DNA from: an uncultured Kordia sp.
Lineage (GTDB): Bacteria; Bacteroidota; Bacteroidia; Flavobacteriales; Flavobacteriaceae
Length of the DNA: 64,000 nucleotides
Direction of reading: 5' to 3'
NCBI RefSeq assembly: GCF_947489565.1
Contig: NZ_CANLEA010000012.1
Coordinates: forward strand, 124,001 to 188,000
This document shows positions 8,588-16,816 of this stretch, one piece after another (the stretch's first letter is position 1; each line of letters begins with the position of its first letter). The position numbers and the translations under genes were made by a program. A model generated the notes under the pieces. The model worked only from the letters and a program-made list of their open reading frames with translations. It did no database searches and was not told the DNA's origin.

Positions 8588-10809
8588 TATTCTTCAGGAA
8601 TTTCTATGTTAGTGTAATTTTTTTGACGTAACTCTGGTATAAATTCAGAGTACTTGGTAGAGGCAAATACAAATTGATCTAAAGAGTATAGAATTACTGC
8701 ATCTTGTGGCTCAAATAACTTTAAAGCACCAGTAGCATCTTCTCCTACTACTCCTACATGATATTTGTAATATTTTACATTCTCTATAGATGTAAAGCTT
8801 TCTTTATCACTAATCGATTGTTTGATAAAATACAATCGCGTATTACTGATACTATTAGTTTGCATTAAGCTTTTAAGACTTCCCAATTCAGTATCTAAAA
8901 GACCTATAATTTTTTTAGTAGGTGTACTTCCGTCATCAACTGTTAAAGAAACACCTGTTACCGTTGTTTCATTATCTGTGAAAAGTTTTTTCTCCAATTT
9001 GTATGGCAATCTTGGCTGATAAAAACGATTCTCATTATCTGCATAAGTTTGAGTACTAGATTTTGTACTATCTATATGAGACGAATTATTACTTTTATAA
9101 GGAGAAGCATCTCTTTTAATATCACTTACTAACGTTTCATAAGTAACTCTGTTGATATATGTGTTCTCTTCATCTGTTAACAACCTATCTTCAATTTTCT
9201 GATACTTTATAACACCAGTATCATTACTAGCTGACGTATTTGGAAAATTAATAATTTGTAATCTTTCATCAATTATTGTTGGTAATTGTACATTACTGGC
9301 TGAAGTATTAATTATAACAGCATTTAACATTCCAAAAACATCATCAATATCCTTGATAACCATGTCTTTTGGATGAGCCGTTGGATTACTTGCTGGTACA
9401 TATCCTTCAACAATCATTTCTCTTGATTCACACAAAACATTCACATACGAACAAATGACATCTGTTGTTGTGGCATTTACATTCATCACGATAGATTGTG
9501 TAAAAGTCTGATCAGCTTCTGGATCTTGTTCTAATAAGTTTTTGTCACGGATAAAGTTTTCTTCGTGCTCAGAAGCTACTCTACCTAATTGCACATACAT
9601 AGAAGCATCTGCATAGTTGTCTGTAGTTAATTGAAAAGCAAACGAAGTATTTTCTGCCGGATCACTTACTATTGTGGTAGTTTCGTGAATTGGCCATTCG
9701 AATGTTCCAAATGTAGTTTCGGATAAAGTTGACGAATCAACTCCAATTTTCATATTGTTTGTATTGGTATCTGACACCTCATAATTTCCATAGAAATTAT
9801 ACGAACGTTGGCGATTGGCTTGGATGTATATGTAGACTTTATTTCTGGAATAAAAACCATTCATCATTCCGTAAATATCATCTTTGGTCGTTAATGGAGT
9901 TGTACTGTCTCCTACATATAACTTTCCTGCTCCATTGGCGTGTAATCCGTATAATGCGGCTACATCTAAAAACGCAGTTGCATTTTCTTTGTACAATCTT
10001 TTCTGAAAACTGTCTGTAATTGTTGACGCATCTAAGCTTGAATTTGCTGCTCTTGCATAGGCTAGATCTAGTTTGAAAGGATTTGGATCGTTTTCTATAT
10101 AATAATCACCGCGATTTAGCACGATATCTATTCCTATTTCTCCTGTTGCATTTCCTAAATGTGTTCCTCTTGGAATGGTAGGAAACTCAAAAGCTTCCGA
10201 TGGTTCTTCTTCTCCTGTTGTTTCATCTAGAACAGTTGCAATTTTGAAAAAATATTGATCTATCAAGTTTGCTCCATCCTGCGCCGCTAATTGGTCTGTG
10301 GTATGCGGATAGCCTATAAAATCTGCCATAAAATCTGGTGCATTGTCATTTACACCATCTGTTCCATAAAATTGAAGAAACTCGGACCATATATATTGTA
10401 CAAATCCGGTTCCTGTTGTCTCACTGCCTGCGATTTCTCCATTGCTGTTTACAAAGTCGCTTTTATTCAAACCTCTATAGATTATATATTTTATAGGAAT
10501 GTTTGAAATTGGCTGTCTAAAAGGTCTAAGTATAAGGTTTACCTTATTTGCATCACCTGTTTGCGGTTGTATAAAAACCGTTCCCTGACATAACGCGTAT
10601 ACTTTTTTAGTTCCACTGAAGGTCAACGTACTGGTAGTATTAAATTGATTCAATGAAACTGCTCCAAATCTTTGCGGCTCTGACTGAGAAAAACTCGAGT
10701 CTTCCAAAAAGAAATGTGATTTTGGCTGTAGTAGCGGCATCACATTACGTCCTTCTGAAGAAGTCGTCAAAGATTGATACTGTTCACTTGTTTCTGCTGT
10801 ATTTGGCAT
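8587..10809 (-). CDS. Unrecognised 740-aa protein heading the toxin operon
   Basis: This is the first gene of the minus-strand operon. Its stop shares one base with the start of the 1130-residue gene. The protein has no signal peptide and no clear membrane segment. It is rich in Thr, Ser, Asn and Asp, predicted mostly beta, and contains a short segment near residue 105 (PIKYIIYRGLNKSDF). I recognise no domain. Tight coupling to the toxin-like gene suggests the two products act together, for example as carrier, chaperone or a second effector. Secretion by an injection-type apparatus would be compatible with the lack of a signal peptide, but no tube, sheath, spike or baseplate gene is present in this window. 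Confidence 0.75.
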   Translation of the reverse strand: MPNTAETSEQYQSLTTSSEGRNVMPLLQPKSHFFLEDSSFSQSEPQRFGAVSLNQFNTTSTLTFSGTKKVYALCQGTVFIQPQTGDANKVNLILRPFRQPISNIPIKYIIYRGLNKSDFVNSNGEIAGSETTGTGFVQYIWSEFLQFYGTDGVNDNAPDFMADFIGYPHTTDQLAAQDGANLIDQYFFKIATVLDETTGEEEPSEAFEFPTIPRGTHLGNATGEIGIDIVLNRGDYYIENDPNPFKLDLAYARAANSSLDASTITDSFQKRLYKENATAFLDVAALYGLHANGAGKLYVGDSTTPLTTKDDIYGMMNGFYSRNKVYIYIQANRQRSYNFYGNYEVSDTNTNNMKIGVDSSTLSETTFGTFEWPIHETTTIVSDPAENTSFAFQLTTDNYADASMYVQLGRVASEHEENFIRDKNLLEQDPEADQTFTQSIVMNVNATTTDVICSYVNVLCESREMIVEGYVPASNPTAHPKDMVIKDIDDVFGMLNAVIINTSASNVQLPTIIDERLQIINFPNTSASNDTGVIKYQKIEDRLLTDEENTYINRVTYETLVSDIKRDASPYKSNNSSHIDSTKSSTQTYADNENRFYQPRLPYKLEKKLFTDNETTVTGVSLTVDDGSTPTKKIIGLLDTELGSLKSLMQTNSISNTRLYFIKQSISDKESFTSIENVKYYKYHVGVVGEDATGALKLFEPQDAVILYSLDQFVFASTKYSEFIPELRQKNYTNIEIPEE

Positions 10810-11374
10810 AATAAATTACCTAATTATTTTATATTGTTTTAACTATTGAAAGCGCTAGCATTTTCAATAAAATATTTCATGAATGAATAGGTTATCATCA
10901 TTCACCATCATCTCTGTTGGTAATTTAATTTTCTTGGGAGGAGTAATTAACTTTTAAACAATAGCGAATTACTGATTTTAAAAAGGAGGGAATATTAAAT
11001 AGCTTAGGTTGACGCTATTCAACTCAAAGTTAGTAAAAAATCTTACACGTAAACCATTCTCATTTTAAAAAACCTGTTATTTTAATGTTAATTTATGATC
11101 ACTTTCACAGGGAATTGAAAGTTTTTCATCTAAAAAAGCAGTTTTTTAAACCAATAAAAGAATTTTCACTCCTTTTATCCATTCATATTTGTTACAAAGA
11201 ACCAAATTATTATTTAAAATTCTAATTTTTCAAACCAAGGCATTCTGTAGTTGCAGTATTTACAAAATACTACTCTCTTACTTACATTTTTAAACTTATA
11301 TATCATAAAACCTTTACTAGTTTTCAGAAGAATGAAATATAAACTGACAATTTTAAATTGTTTTTACTATTTTT
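10810..11374. other. AT-rich gene-free stretch upstream of the toxin operon
   Basis: I see no supported gene here. It must contain the promoter of the minus-strand operon starting at 10809. The only -7-like match I find in that direction is TAACTTTG (plus-strand positions 11025-11032), without a convincing upstream TTG, so the promoter is not assigned. Confidence 0.4.
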
Positions 11375-11380
11375 ATGATA

Positions 11381-11533
11381 ATGAAGAAGTCATTTTTTAA
11401 AATATTAGCAAAATTAAATAAGCTGTTATTGCCTTCTTTTTCAAAAAGACGGTTAGATTTAAGTAAAGCTTCCAAATTTCAATTAGCCATTATTGGTTGG
11501 CGTTATTACGTCACTACCAAAGCGTTAGATTGA
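11381..11533 (+). CDS. Conserved 50-aa small basic protein (often annotated SsrA-binding protein in Flavobacteriia)
   Basis: A short frame encodes 50 residues: MKKSFFKILAKLNKLL, then a middle part, then FQLAIIGWRYYVTTKALD. An in-frame ATG two codons earlier (11375) could also serve as the start. The protein is basic and ends in the LAIIGWRxYVT motif. From memory, this is a small protein widely conserved in Flavobacteriia and often labelled 'SsrA-binding protein', although it is far too short to be SmpB. Its biochemical role is not known to me. It lies alone, with tRNA-Arg 130 bases downstream. The call rests on recognising the sequence pattern; the database name should not be taken as a function. 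Confidence 0.7.
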   Translation: MKKSFFKILAKLNKLLLPSFSKRRLDLSKASKFQLAIIGWRYYVTTKALD

Positions 11534-11615
11534 ATGTTCAATTTTTATTTATTTGATAGCTATTTTAAAAGAGCTTATAAAAGTTCAAAAAAGATAGAAT
11601 TTTACACTTTATTGT

Positions 11616-11645
11616 TTGGTTTTATTGTAAAAAGAAATATATTTG
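11616..11645 (+). promoter_or_regulatory. Promoter of tRNA-Arg
   Basis: TTG at 11616-11618, a 19-base spacer and TATATTTG at 11638-11645 form an exact match to the Bacteroidota consensus TTG-N(17-23)-TAnnTTTG. The tRNA begins 18 bases after the -7 box, a normal distance for a short 5' leader. Confidence 0.75.
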
Positions 11646-11663
11646 CACCCGCAATAAGCAATA

Positions 11664-11737
11664 GGCCTCGTAGCATAACTGAATAGTGCACTTGATTACG
11701 GCTCAAGAGGTTGCAGGTTTGAATCCTGCCGAGGTCA
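11664..11737 (+). tRNA. tRNA-Arg (anticodon ACG)
   Basis: The 74-base cloverleaf can be folded by eye. Acceptor stem GGCCTCG pairs with CGAGGTC (one G-T), D stem GCAT with GTGC, anticodon stem CTTGA with TCAAG around the loop TTACGGC (anticodon ACG), and T stem GCAGG with CCTGC around TTTGAAT. CCA is not encoded (the 3' flank is ACAG). The D loop AACTGAATA lacks the usual GG pair (positions 18-19 read GA), and the T loop has TTTGAAT instead of TTCGAAT, so the molecule is slightly degenerate. It decodes CGN arginine codons after A34-to-inosine editing if functional. A clear promoter and terminator flank it. Confidence 0.85.
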
Positions 11738-11827
11738 CAGAAATTGTAAAAACCTGTAGTTTAAAAGATTACAGGTTTTTTGTTTTTATACCCGAGTGGA
11801 CAGTTCTATATATGTCTTTGATTTTAA
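11722..11827 (+). repeat. tRNA 3' end plus terminator unit (copy 1 of 2)
   Basis: The last 16 bases of the tRNA, its terminator and about 45 bases beyond recur almost unchanged at 20472-20577, including the run TATACCCGAG after the terminator. A third, shorter match to the terminator half is at 21331-21395. Confidence 0.8.
11749..11783 (+). terminator. Rho-independent terminator of tRNA-Arg
   Basis: Stem AAAACCTGTA / TACAGGTTTT with an 11-base loop, followed by a T-rich run, directly after the tRNA. Confidence 0.85.
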
Positions 11828-12015
11828 GTGATTCTTGAGTTAGAATCCTACTTAATACTAATATGATCTAGTCATTAATAGTTGTATTTTAAGTAATTAT
11901 GCATCATAGTTTACGTTAAACGTTTTTCAATTAATAAAAATAAAAAATGTATAGCATAGTCAATACGAGAGTTTTTGAATGCATTTTATAGTTACTAAAT
12001 ATGCAATAATTTGTT

Positions 12016-12023
12016 TATATTTG
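12016..12023 (+). promoter_or_regulatory. -7 promoter box of the toxin-antitoxin pair
   Basis: TATATTTG, an exact TAnnTTTG match, lies 22 bases before the antitoxin ATG. I see no TTG at the right spacing upstream, so only the -7 half is supported. Confidence 0.45.
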
Positions 12024-12045
12024 ATAATATAATACTTCAAATCCT

Positions 12046-12291
12046 ATGGGAGCAATTGAATTAAGAAATAAAATCATTGAAATTATAAACTCGTCAGATG
12101 AACGGTTTTTGCGAATGGTAAGTGCATTACATAAAACGTATTCTGAACAAGAGCCTACTGATTTCTATGATGAACTCCCAACAGAAATTCAAGAAATACT
12201 TATGGAAAGTAGAAACCAAGCTCGTCAAGGAAAGACTCGCTCTCACAAAGACGTAATGGATGATTTTCGAAAGAAATATGACATAGCTTAA
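12046..12291 (+). CDS. Antitoxin of a type II toxin-antitoxin pair, 81 aa
   Basis: This is an 81-residue, mostly helical protein. Its C-terminal half (DELPTEIQEILMESRNQARQ, then HKDVMDDFRKKY) has the pattern of Bacteroidota addiction-module antitoxins partnered with RelE/ParE toxins: an extended linker, then a helix with an 'h+dVmxxfrkky' tail that wraps the toxin. The N-terminal region (residues 1-35) is helical and may contribute DNA binding or dimerisation, but no standard helix-turn-helix is obvious. It precedes the toxin gene by seven bases, the usual antitoxin-first order. The antitoxin call depends on the partner. Confidence 0.8.
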   Translation: MGAIELRNKIIEIINSSDERFLRMVSALHKTYSEQEPTDFYDELPTEIQEILMESRNQARQGKTRSHKDVMDDFRKKYDIA

Positions 12292-12298
12292 TACGCTT

Positions 12299-12604
12299 AT
12301 GAATGTTATATGGACTCCAACTGCTGAATTATCATACGCAAAAGAACTAGACAAAATCAGTAAGAAATGGTCAATTAGTGAAATTATTAACTTTATGAAT
12401 CTAGTTGATAATTTTGTTAAAAAATTGGAGTCAGGAATAATTGAGGGCAAAGTATCACAGAAAACAAATTTGCGCTCATTTGTAATCTCCAAACAAACAA
12501 CATTATACTTTGATGTTTTTGAAGACACCCAAACCATAGAACTGCTGCTATTTTGGAACAATAAGGACAATCCGAAAGAGTTAAAAGAGTTTTTTAACCT
12601 CTAA
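12299..12604 (+). CDS. RelE/ParE-family toxin, 101 aa
   Basis: The 101-residue size and pattern fit the RelE/ParE superfamily: an N-terminal strand (VIWTPTAELSYAKELDKI), two helices, and a C-terminal beta sheet with alternating hydrophobics (LRSFVISKQTTLYFDV, then IELLLFWNN). The opening 'hxWTPxA' is typical of ParE-like members. Members either cleave mRNA on the ribosome (RelE) or poison DNA gyrase (ParE); the sequence alone does not say which. It is translated from the antitoxin transcript and is followed by the dispersed repeat and a strong terminator. Confidence 0.85.
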   Translation: MNVIWTPTAELSYAKELDKISKKWSISEIINFMNLVDNFVKKLESGIIEGKVSQKTNLRSFVISKQTTLYFDVFEDTQTIELLLFWNNKDNPKELKEFFNL

Positions 12605-12651
12605 TTTTTCGAGAATTTGTTAAATAGTATTTAATAATACCGAATGTTGTT

Positions 12652-12719
12652 TCACAAACAAACTTATCTCCCTCAAATCCTCTACCAAAAAGTTCGAACT
12701 TTGAAGGTTCGGGGTCACA
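12652..12719 (+). repeat. Dispersed 68-base repeat with tRNA-like 3' end, copy A
   Basis: The block starts TCACAAACAAAC and ends GGTTCGGGGTCACA. It contains the 14-base palindrome AAAGTTCGAACTTT (12689-12702). It is closely matched at 20255-20322 and more loosely at 21276-21327 and 28779-28847, always in the plus orientation and within about 35 bases before a terminator hairpin. Confidence 0.8.
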
Positions 12720-12722
12720 AGA

Positions 12723-12762
12723 AAAAAGCCTTACTAGCAATAGTAAGGCTTTCTTGTTTTTT
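12723..12762. terminator. Terminator between toxin gene and LacI regulator
   Basis: Stem AAAGCCTTACTA / TAGTAAGGCTTT with loop GCAA, with T-rich sequence on the plus side and T-runs on the minus side as well. It sits between convergent genes and can serve both. Confidence 0.85.
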
Positions 12763-12774
12763 AAATATTAATAT

Positions 12775-13797
12775 TTAAAATCGTGTAGAATTTCGCTTCA
12801 CCAATTTCGTTTCAAGTTCAATAATTTTAGGAACAATATCTTTTTTCTTTTTCTTAGCTTTTAACTCTTTATATAACTGTTTAAATGCCATTTTTCCCAT
12901 TTCAAAACCTGGTTGATTAATTGTTGTCAAAGAAGGTGTAATGGCAGAAGACATAAACCAATTGCTAAAACCAACAATAGAAATATCTTCAGGGATTTTG
13001 ATATCTTGTCTATTGAATTCAGTAATTGCGCCAATGGCAACTAAATCGGTATTGACAAAAATGCCATCTACATCTGTATGTTCCGATAAAATTTTCCGAG
13101 CAAACATTTCGCCTACTTCAAAAGTCATGTCGTCAAAAATATAAACCAAAGATGGATCGTATGTCATATTATTATCGAGCAAGGCTTTCTTATAACCCAA
13201 AAAACGATCAATAGAATTTTGTGGTAACAATGGACCTCTAAAATGGGCAATACGCTTGCATCCTGTATCAATTAAATGCTGAGTTGCGGTGTAAGCTGCT
13301 TTTCTATCATCTATAATAACTTTAGAACATTTGATAATTTTGGCAATCTTATCAAACATTACAATTGGTTTCCCTTGATCCATGATATCGGTAATGTGTT
13401 TAAAATCGGCTGTTCCGTTAGCGAGTGATATCAGAATTCCGTCGACACGTTTATTCATCAACAAGTCAAGTTGTTTCTTCTCTAAGGCATACGACTCATT
13501 CGATTGCAAAATGATAACCAAATACCCTTTCTTTTCTGCCTGACTTATAATTCCTTTAATCACGCTTGAAAAAAAGTGATGTACAATCTCAGGAATAATC
13601 AAACCGATTGTTTTAGATTCTTCCGTTCGTAAATTAACGGCGAAAGCATTGGGCTTATAGTTCAATGTTTCGGCAAGCTCTTTAACTAAAGCACGGGTTT
13701 TTTTACTAACATCAGGATATCCTTTTAAAGCTTTTGATACTGTAGTGACAGAAATCCCTAAAGTCTCTGCGATATCTTTTAAAGTAACTGGTTTCAT
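12775..13797 (-). CDS. LacI-family sucrose-locus repressor
   Basis: LacI/GalR-type regulator of 340 residues when started at the ATG at 13797, which gives the canonical start MKPVTLKDIAETLGIS. An upstream in-frame ATG at 13842 would add 15 residues and overlap the operator, so I reject it. The N-terminal helix-turn-helix contains TVSKALKGYPDVS and the hinge NYKPNAFAVNLR; the rest is the periplasmic-binding-protein-like sugar sensor domain (TIGLIIPEI, then SIVGFSNW, then TTINQPGFEMG). It is divergent from the TonB receptor gene, and two matching palindromes lie between them. This supports local control of the sucrose genes and of itself, with a sugar or sugar phosphate as the probable inducer. 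Confidence 0.93.
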   Translation of the reverse strand: MKPVTLKDIAETLGISVTTVSKALKGYPDVSKKTRALVKELAETLNYKPNAFAVNLRTEESKTIGLIIPEIVHHFFSSVIKGIISQAEKKGYLVIILQSNESYALEKKQLDLLMNKRVDGILISLANGTADFKHITDIMDQGKPIVMFDKIAKIIKCSKVIIDDRKAAYTATQHLIDTGCKRIAHFRGPLLPQNSIDRFLGYKKALLDNNMTYDPSLVYIFDDMTFEVGEMFARKILSEHTDVDGIFVNTDLVAIGAITEFNRQDIKIPEDISIVGFSNWFMSSAITPSLTTINQPGFEMGKMAFKQLYKELKAKKKKKDIVPKIIELETKLVKRNSTRF

Positions 13798-13844
13798 GGA
13801 AACTAAAGTAGTTTTTTTATTTAAAGAATGACCAAAATACAAAA

Positions 13845-13882
13845 TCGAAAACGTTTTCGGTAAAATCGAAAACGTTTTCGAT
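13845..13882. promoter_or_regulatory. Two tandem LacI-type operators
   Basis: A perfect 18-base palindrome, ATCGAAAACGTTTTCGAT (13865-13882), is preceded by a near-identical copy at 13845-13860 with one end base changed. Their centres are 21 bases apart, two helical turns, so two dimers would sit on the same face. The CG-centred AAAACGTTTT core is typical of LacI/GalR sites. Confidence 0.88.
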
Positions 13883-13956
13883 GAGAAATATGTAAAATAG
13901 TAGCATCATAAATATAATTTAGCTAAAAATTAATCCAAAAAACTATAAATAATACA

Positions 13957-16572
13957 ATGAAAAACTATACTAACTTAAAAGGTCTTTGTTCCTTATTATT
14001 ACTTTTGGTTACGACGTTATCATTTGCGCAAACCAAAATTTCAGGTACTGTAAATGATCAAAAAGGAATGCCTATCCCAGGTGTAAATATTATTCTTGAC
14101 GGAACTACAAAAGGAGCCGTTACTGATTTTGATGGAAAGTTTGCTATTACAAATGTGGAAGATGGAACTTATACATTGAAAGCTTCTTCAATAGGATATT
14201 CAACGTACAGTCAATCAATAACAGCAAACGGAAGTGCTATTGTACTTAAAATAACATTAGCAGATGATGCCGAATCTTTAGATCAAGTAATTATTACAGG
14301 TGTAGTAAATCCGAGGTCAAAAATAGAATCGAGTATATCTGTTACAAGTATGCAGCCTGCAACTATAAAACAATCGGCACCAAGAACTACCGCAGAAATT
14401 TTTAGAACAATTCCTGGTATTCGTGCAGAATCATCTGGTGGAGAAGGAAACGCAAACATTGCAGTACGCGGTGTGCCAATATCTTCTGGCGGATCTAAAT
14501 ACGTACAATTACAAGAAGATGGTTTACCTGTATTATTATATGGTGATATTTCTTTTGGAACAGCAGATATTTTTACTCGATTTGATTATAACGTAAAAAG
14601 AATAGAAGCAATTCGAGGAGGTTCAGCGTCAACATTAACGTCAAACGGACCTGGTGGAATTATCAATATTATCAGTAAAACAGGAAAAAATGAAGGTGGA
14701 GCTATCGGAACTACATTTGGTCTGGATTACAACTCGTTCAGAACTGATTTTAGTTATGGTTCAAAAATAGGAGATGGTTTATACTTTCACACAGGTGGAT
14801 TTTACAGAGCTGGAGAAGGTGTCCGTGAAACAGGATTTACAGCCAATAATGGAGGACAATTGAAATTAAGCTTAACAAAAGAGTTTGAAAAAGGTTCAAT
14901 ACGTGTGTATGCAAAATACCTTAATGATAGAGCTGCTGCATACTTACCAATGCCAATACAAGTAACAGGTACAAATAGTGATCCAGATTGGGGAAATGCA
15001 CCAAACTTTGATGCTACTACAGGATCGTTACACAGTGCAAATTTGACACAAACAGTTGGACTTGGTGCTGATGGACAATTACGTAGAGGTGATGTAACAG
15101 ATGGAATGCGTCCAATATCAACTTCAGTTGGAATGCAAGCTAATTTTGATTTAGGAAATAACTGGAAAGTAAGTAACAATGGACGTTTTTCTTCTAATAA
15201 TGGAGCTTTTGTATCGCCATTTCCATCGCAAGTAGCAGATGCAACTACTATAGCAGATTCTTTTGGAACAGGTTCAACACTAGCTTTTACAGATGGAACT
15301 TCAGTAAGTGGAAGCAGTTTAGTTGCTAGAATTCACATGTTTGATGTAGAACTAAACAACTTCAATAATTTTATGAACGATTTCAAATTATCCAAATCGT
15401 TTGATAATTTAGATGTTACCGTAGGATATTTCAAATCATTTCAAAGTATTTCAATGTCATGGTTATGGAATTCATATTTACAAGAAGTAAACGATGATAA
15501 TGCACGTTTAATTAATGTATTTGATGCAACAGGTGGCGCGTTGAGTGAAAATGGTTTGTATGCGTATGGAACTCCTTTTTGGGGGAATTTACACAGAAAC
15601 TATGATACGGACTACAATGTTTCTGCTCCGTACGTAAATTTTATACTAGAAGCATCTGATAAGTTTACTATTGATGCAAGTTTACGTTATGACAAAGGAC
15701 GTGTTTCAGGTTCATTTACAAGTGGAACAGAAAGAGAATTTGATGTCAACAATGATGGAGTTATTTCTGTGCCAGAGCAAAATGTATTTGCTGTTGATAC
15801 TGCAAATCCTACTGCCGTAGATTACGATTACGACTATGTATCGTATTCATTAGGATTGAACTATAAATTACAAGACAATCAAGCTGTTTTCGGGCGTTAC
15901 AGTAGAGGTGCTTCTGCAAAAGCAGATCGTATTTTATTCTCGGGATTAGATTATTTAGATGGAGATCGTATAAATGCATTAGATTTTATTAATCAGGCAG
16001 AAATAGGATATAAGAGAGGTTTTGAAAACGGAGCAATCTATGCAACAGCTTTCTACGCAAAAACAGAAGAAGAAGGCGGATTTGAAGCATCTACAAATAG
16101 TATCGTTGAAAATGATTACAAGTCATTGGGTATTGAATTAGAAGGTTTTTACAGATTTAATGACTTCAGTTTACGTGGAGCAATTACTTGGACAGACGCA
16201 GAAGTAGATTCTGGAGACAACGCAGGGAATACGCCAAGAAGACAACCAGATTTCATTTATAACTTAATTCCATCATATAACTTTGGAAATGAAAAACAAA
16301 ATTCAGTTGGATTAAGTTTCATAGGACAATCGAAAGCATTTGCACAAGATTCTAACGAATTGGTAATGCCAGGATTTTTAATAGTAAACAGTTTTGTTAA
16401 TGTTGGGATCACAAAATCACTAAACGTAAACATAGCAGCAAATAATATATTTGATTCTTTAGGAATTACAGAATCAGAGGAAGGAAGTATTGTAGAAGGA
16501 CAAACAAATATTGTAAGAGCAAGACCTTTACCTGGAAGATCAATCTCTCTTACATTACAATACATGTTTTAA
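13957..16572 (+). CDS. TonB-dependent outer-membrane receptor for sucrose (inferred)
   Basis: An 871-residue receptor with a signal peptide (about 1-25, ending LSFAQ), a carboxypeptidase-regulatory-like beta domain (about 27-110, ISGTVNDQKGMPIPGVNI), a plug domain (about 130-235, with RTIPGIRAES and an IEAIRGG element), and a 22-strand-type barrel ending in an aromatic residue (LQYMF). The extra N-terminal domain is common in Bacteroidota. No SusD-like lipoprotein follows, so this is a stand-alone receptor rather than a SusCD pair. It heads the operon with the MFS transporter, invertase and fructokinase, which makes sucrose or a sucrose-containing sugar the likely substrate. Expression is presumably controlled by the LacI operators just upstream. 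Substrate is inference; family is certain. Confidence 0.93.
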   Translation: MKNYTNLKGLCSLLLLLVTTLSFAQTKISGTVNDQKGMPIPGVNIILDGTTKGAVTDFDGKFAITNVEDGTYTLKASSIGYSTYSQSITANGSAIVLKITLADDAESLDQVIITGVVNPRSKIESSISVTSMQPATIKQSAPRTTAEIFRTIPGIRAESSGGEGNANIAVRGVPISSGGSKYVQLQEDGLPVLLYGDISFGTADIFTRFDYNVKRIEAIRGGSASTLTSNGPGGIINIISKTGKNEGGAIGTTFGLDYNSFRTDFSYGSKIGDGLYFHTGGFYRAGEGVRETGFTANNGGQLKLSLTKEFEKGSIRVYAKYLNDRAAAYLPMPIQVTGTNSDPDWGNAPNFDATTGSLHSANLTQTVGLGADGQLRRGDVTDGMRPISTSVGMQANFDLGNNWKVSNNGRFSSNNGAFVSPFPSQVADATTIADSFGTGSTLAFTDGTSVSGSSLVARIHMFDVELNNFNNFMNDFKLSKSFDNLDVTVGYFKSFQSISMSWLWNSYLQEVNDDNARLINVFDATGGALSENGLYAYGTPFWGNLHRNYDTDYNVSAPYVNFILEASDKFTIDASLRYDKGRVSGSFTSGTEREFDVNNDGVISVPEQNVFAVDTANPTAVDYDYDYVSYSLGLNYKLQDNQAVFGRYSRGASAKADRILFSGLDYLDGDRINALDFINQAEIGYKRGFENGAIYATAFYAKTEEEGGFEASTNSIVENDYKSLGIELEGFYRFNDFSLRGAITWTDAEVDSGDNAGNTPRRQPDFIYNLIPSYNFGNEKQNSVGLSFIGQSKAFAQDSNELVMPGFLIVNSFVNVGITKSLNVNIAANNIFDSLGITESEEGSIVEGQTNIVRARPLPGRSISLTLQYMF

Positions 16573-16605
16573 TTATTTGAATACCATAAGTTTTTTAATT
16601 AGTTT

Positions 16606-16642
16606 AAAAGAGTTGATGTCAACTGATATTGGCTCTTTTTCT
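16606..16642 (+). terminator. Possible terminator or attenuator after the TonB receptor
   Basis: AAAAGAG pairs with CTCTTTT across a loop containing the small hairpin GTTGATGTCAAC, then a T-run. It would separate receptor from transporter expression at least partly. Confidence 0.55.
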
Positions 16643-16816
16643 CATAAAAAATCACATACTATGAAAAGCTTTTTTTATAGCTGTATACCATATTTTCTTT
16701 GTGTATATTGAAATAGATTAAGTTTCTTATTTTGAAGATACTACGATTAGTAAGTAACTAGTTGAAAAGAGAAGAAATTGCGTTTGAAAACATTCTAGAA
16801 AAAATAACTGAGTAGC

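Noticed and set aside
1-10809. Phage-tail-like (eCIS) or type VI secretion cluster
   Set aside because: No sheath, tube, spike, baseplate or ATPase sequence is present among the genes seen; only size and lack of signal peptides hinted at it.
12127-12570. 147-residue minus-strand frame over the toxin-antitoxin genes
   Set aside because: It is a shadow of the two plus-strand genes, which have clear family patterns.
13798-13842. Longer N-terminus for the LacI regulator
   Set aside because: It adds 15 residues before the canonical MKPVTLKDIA start and its ATG lies at the edge of the operators.
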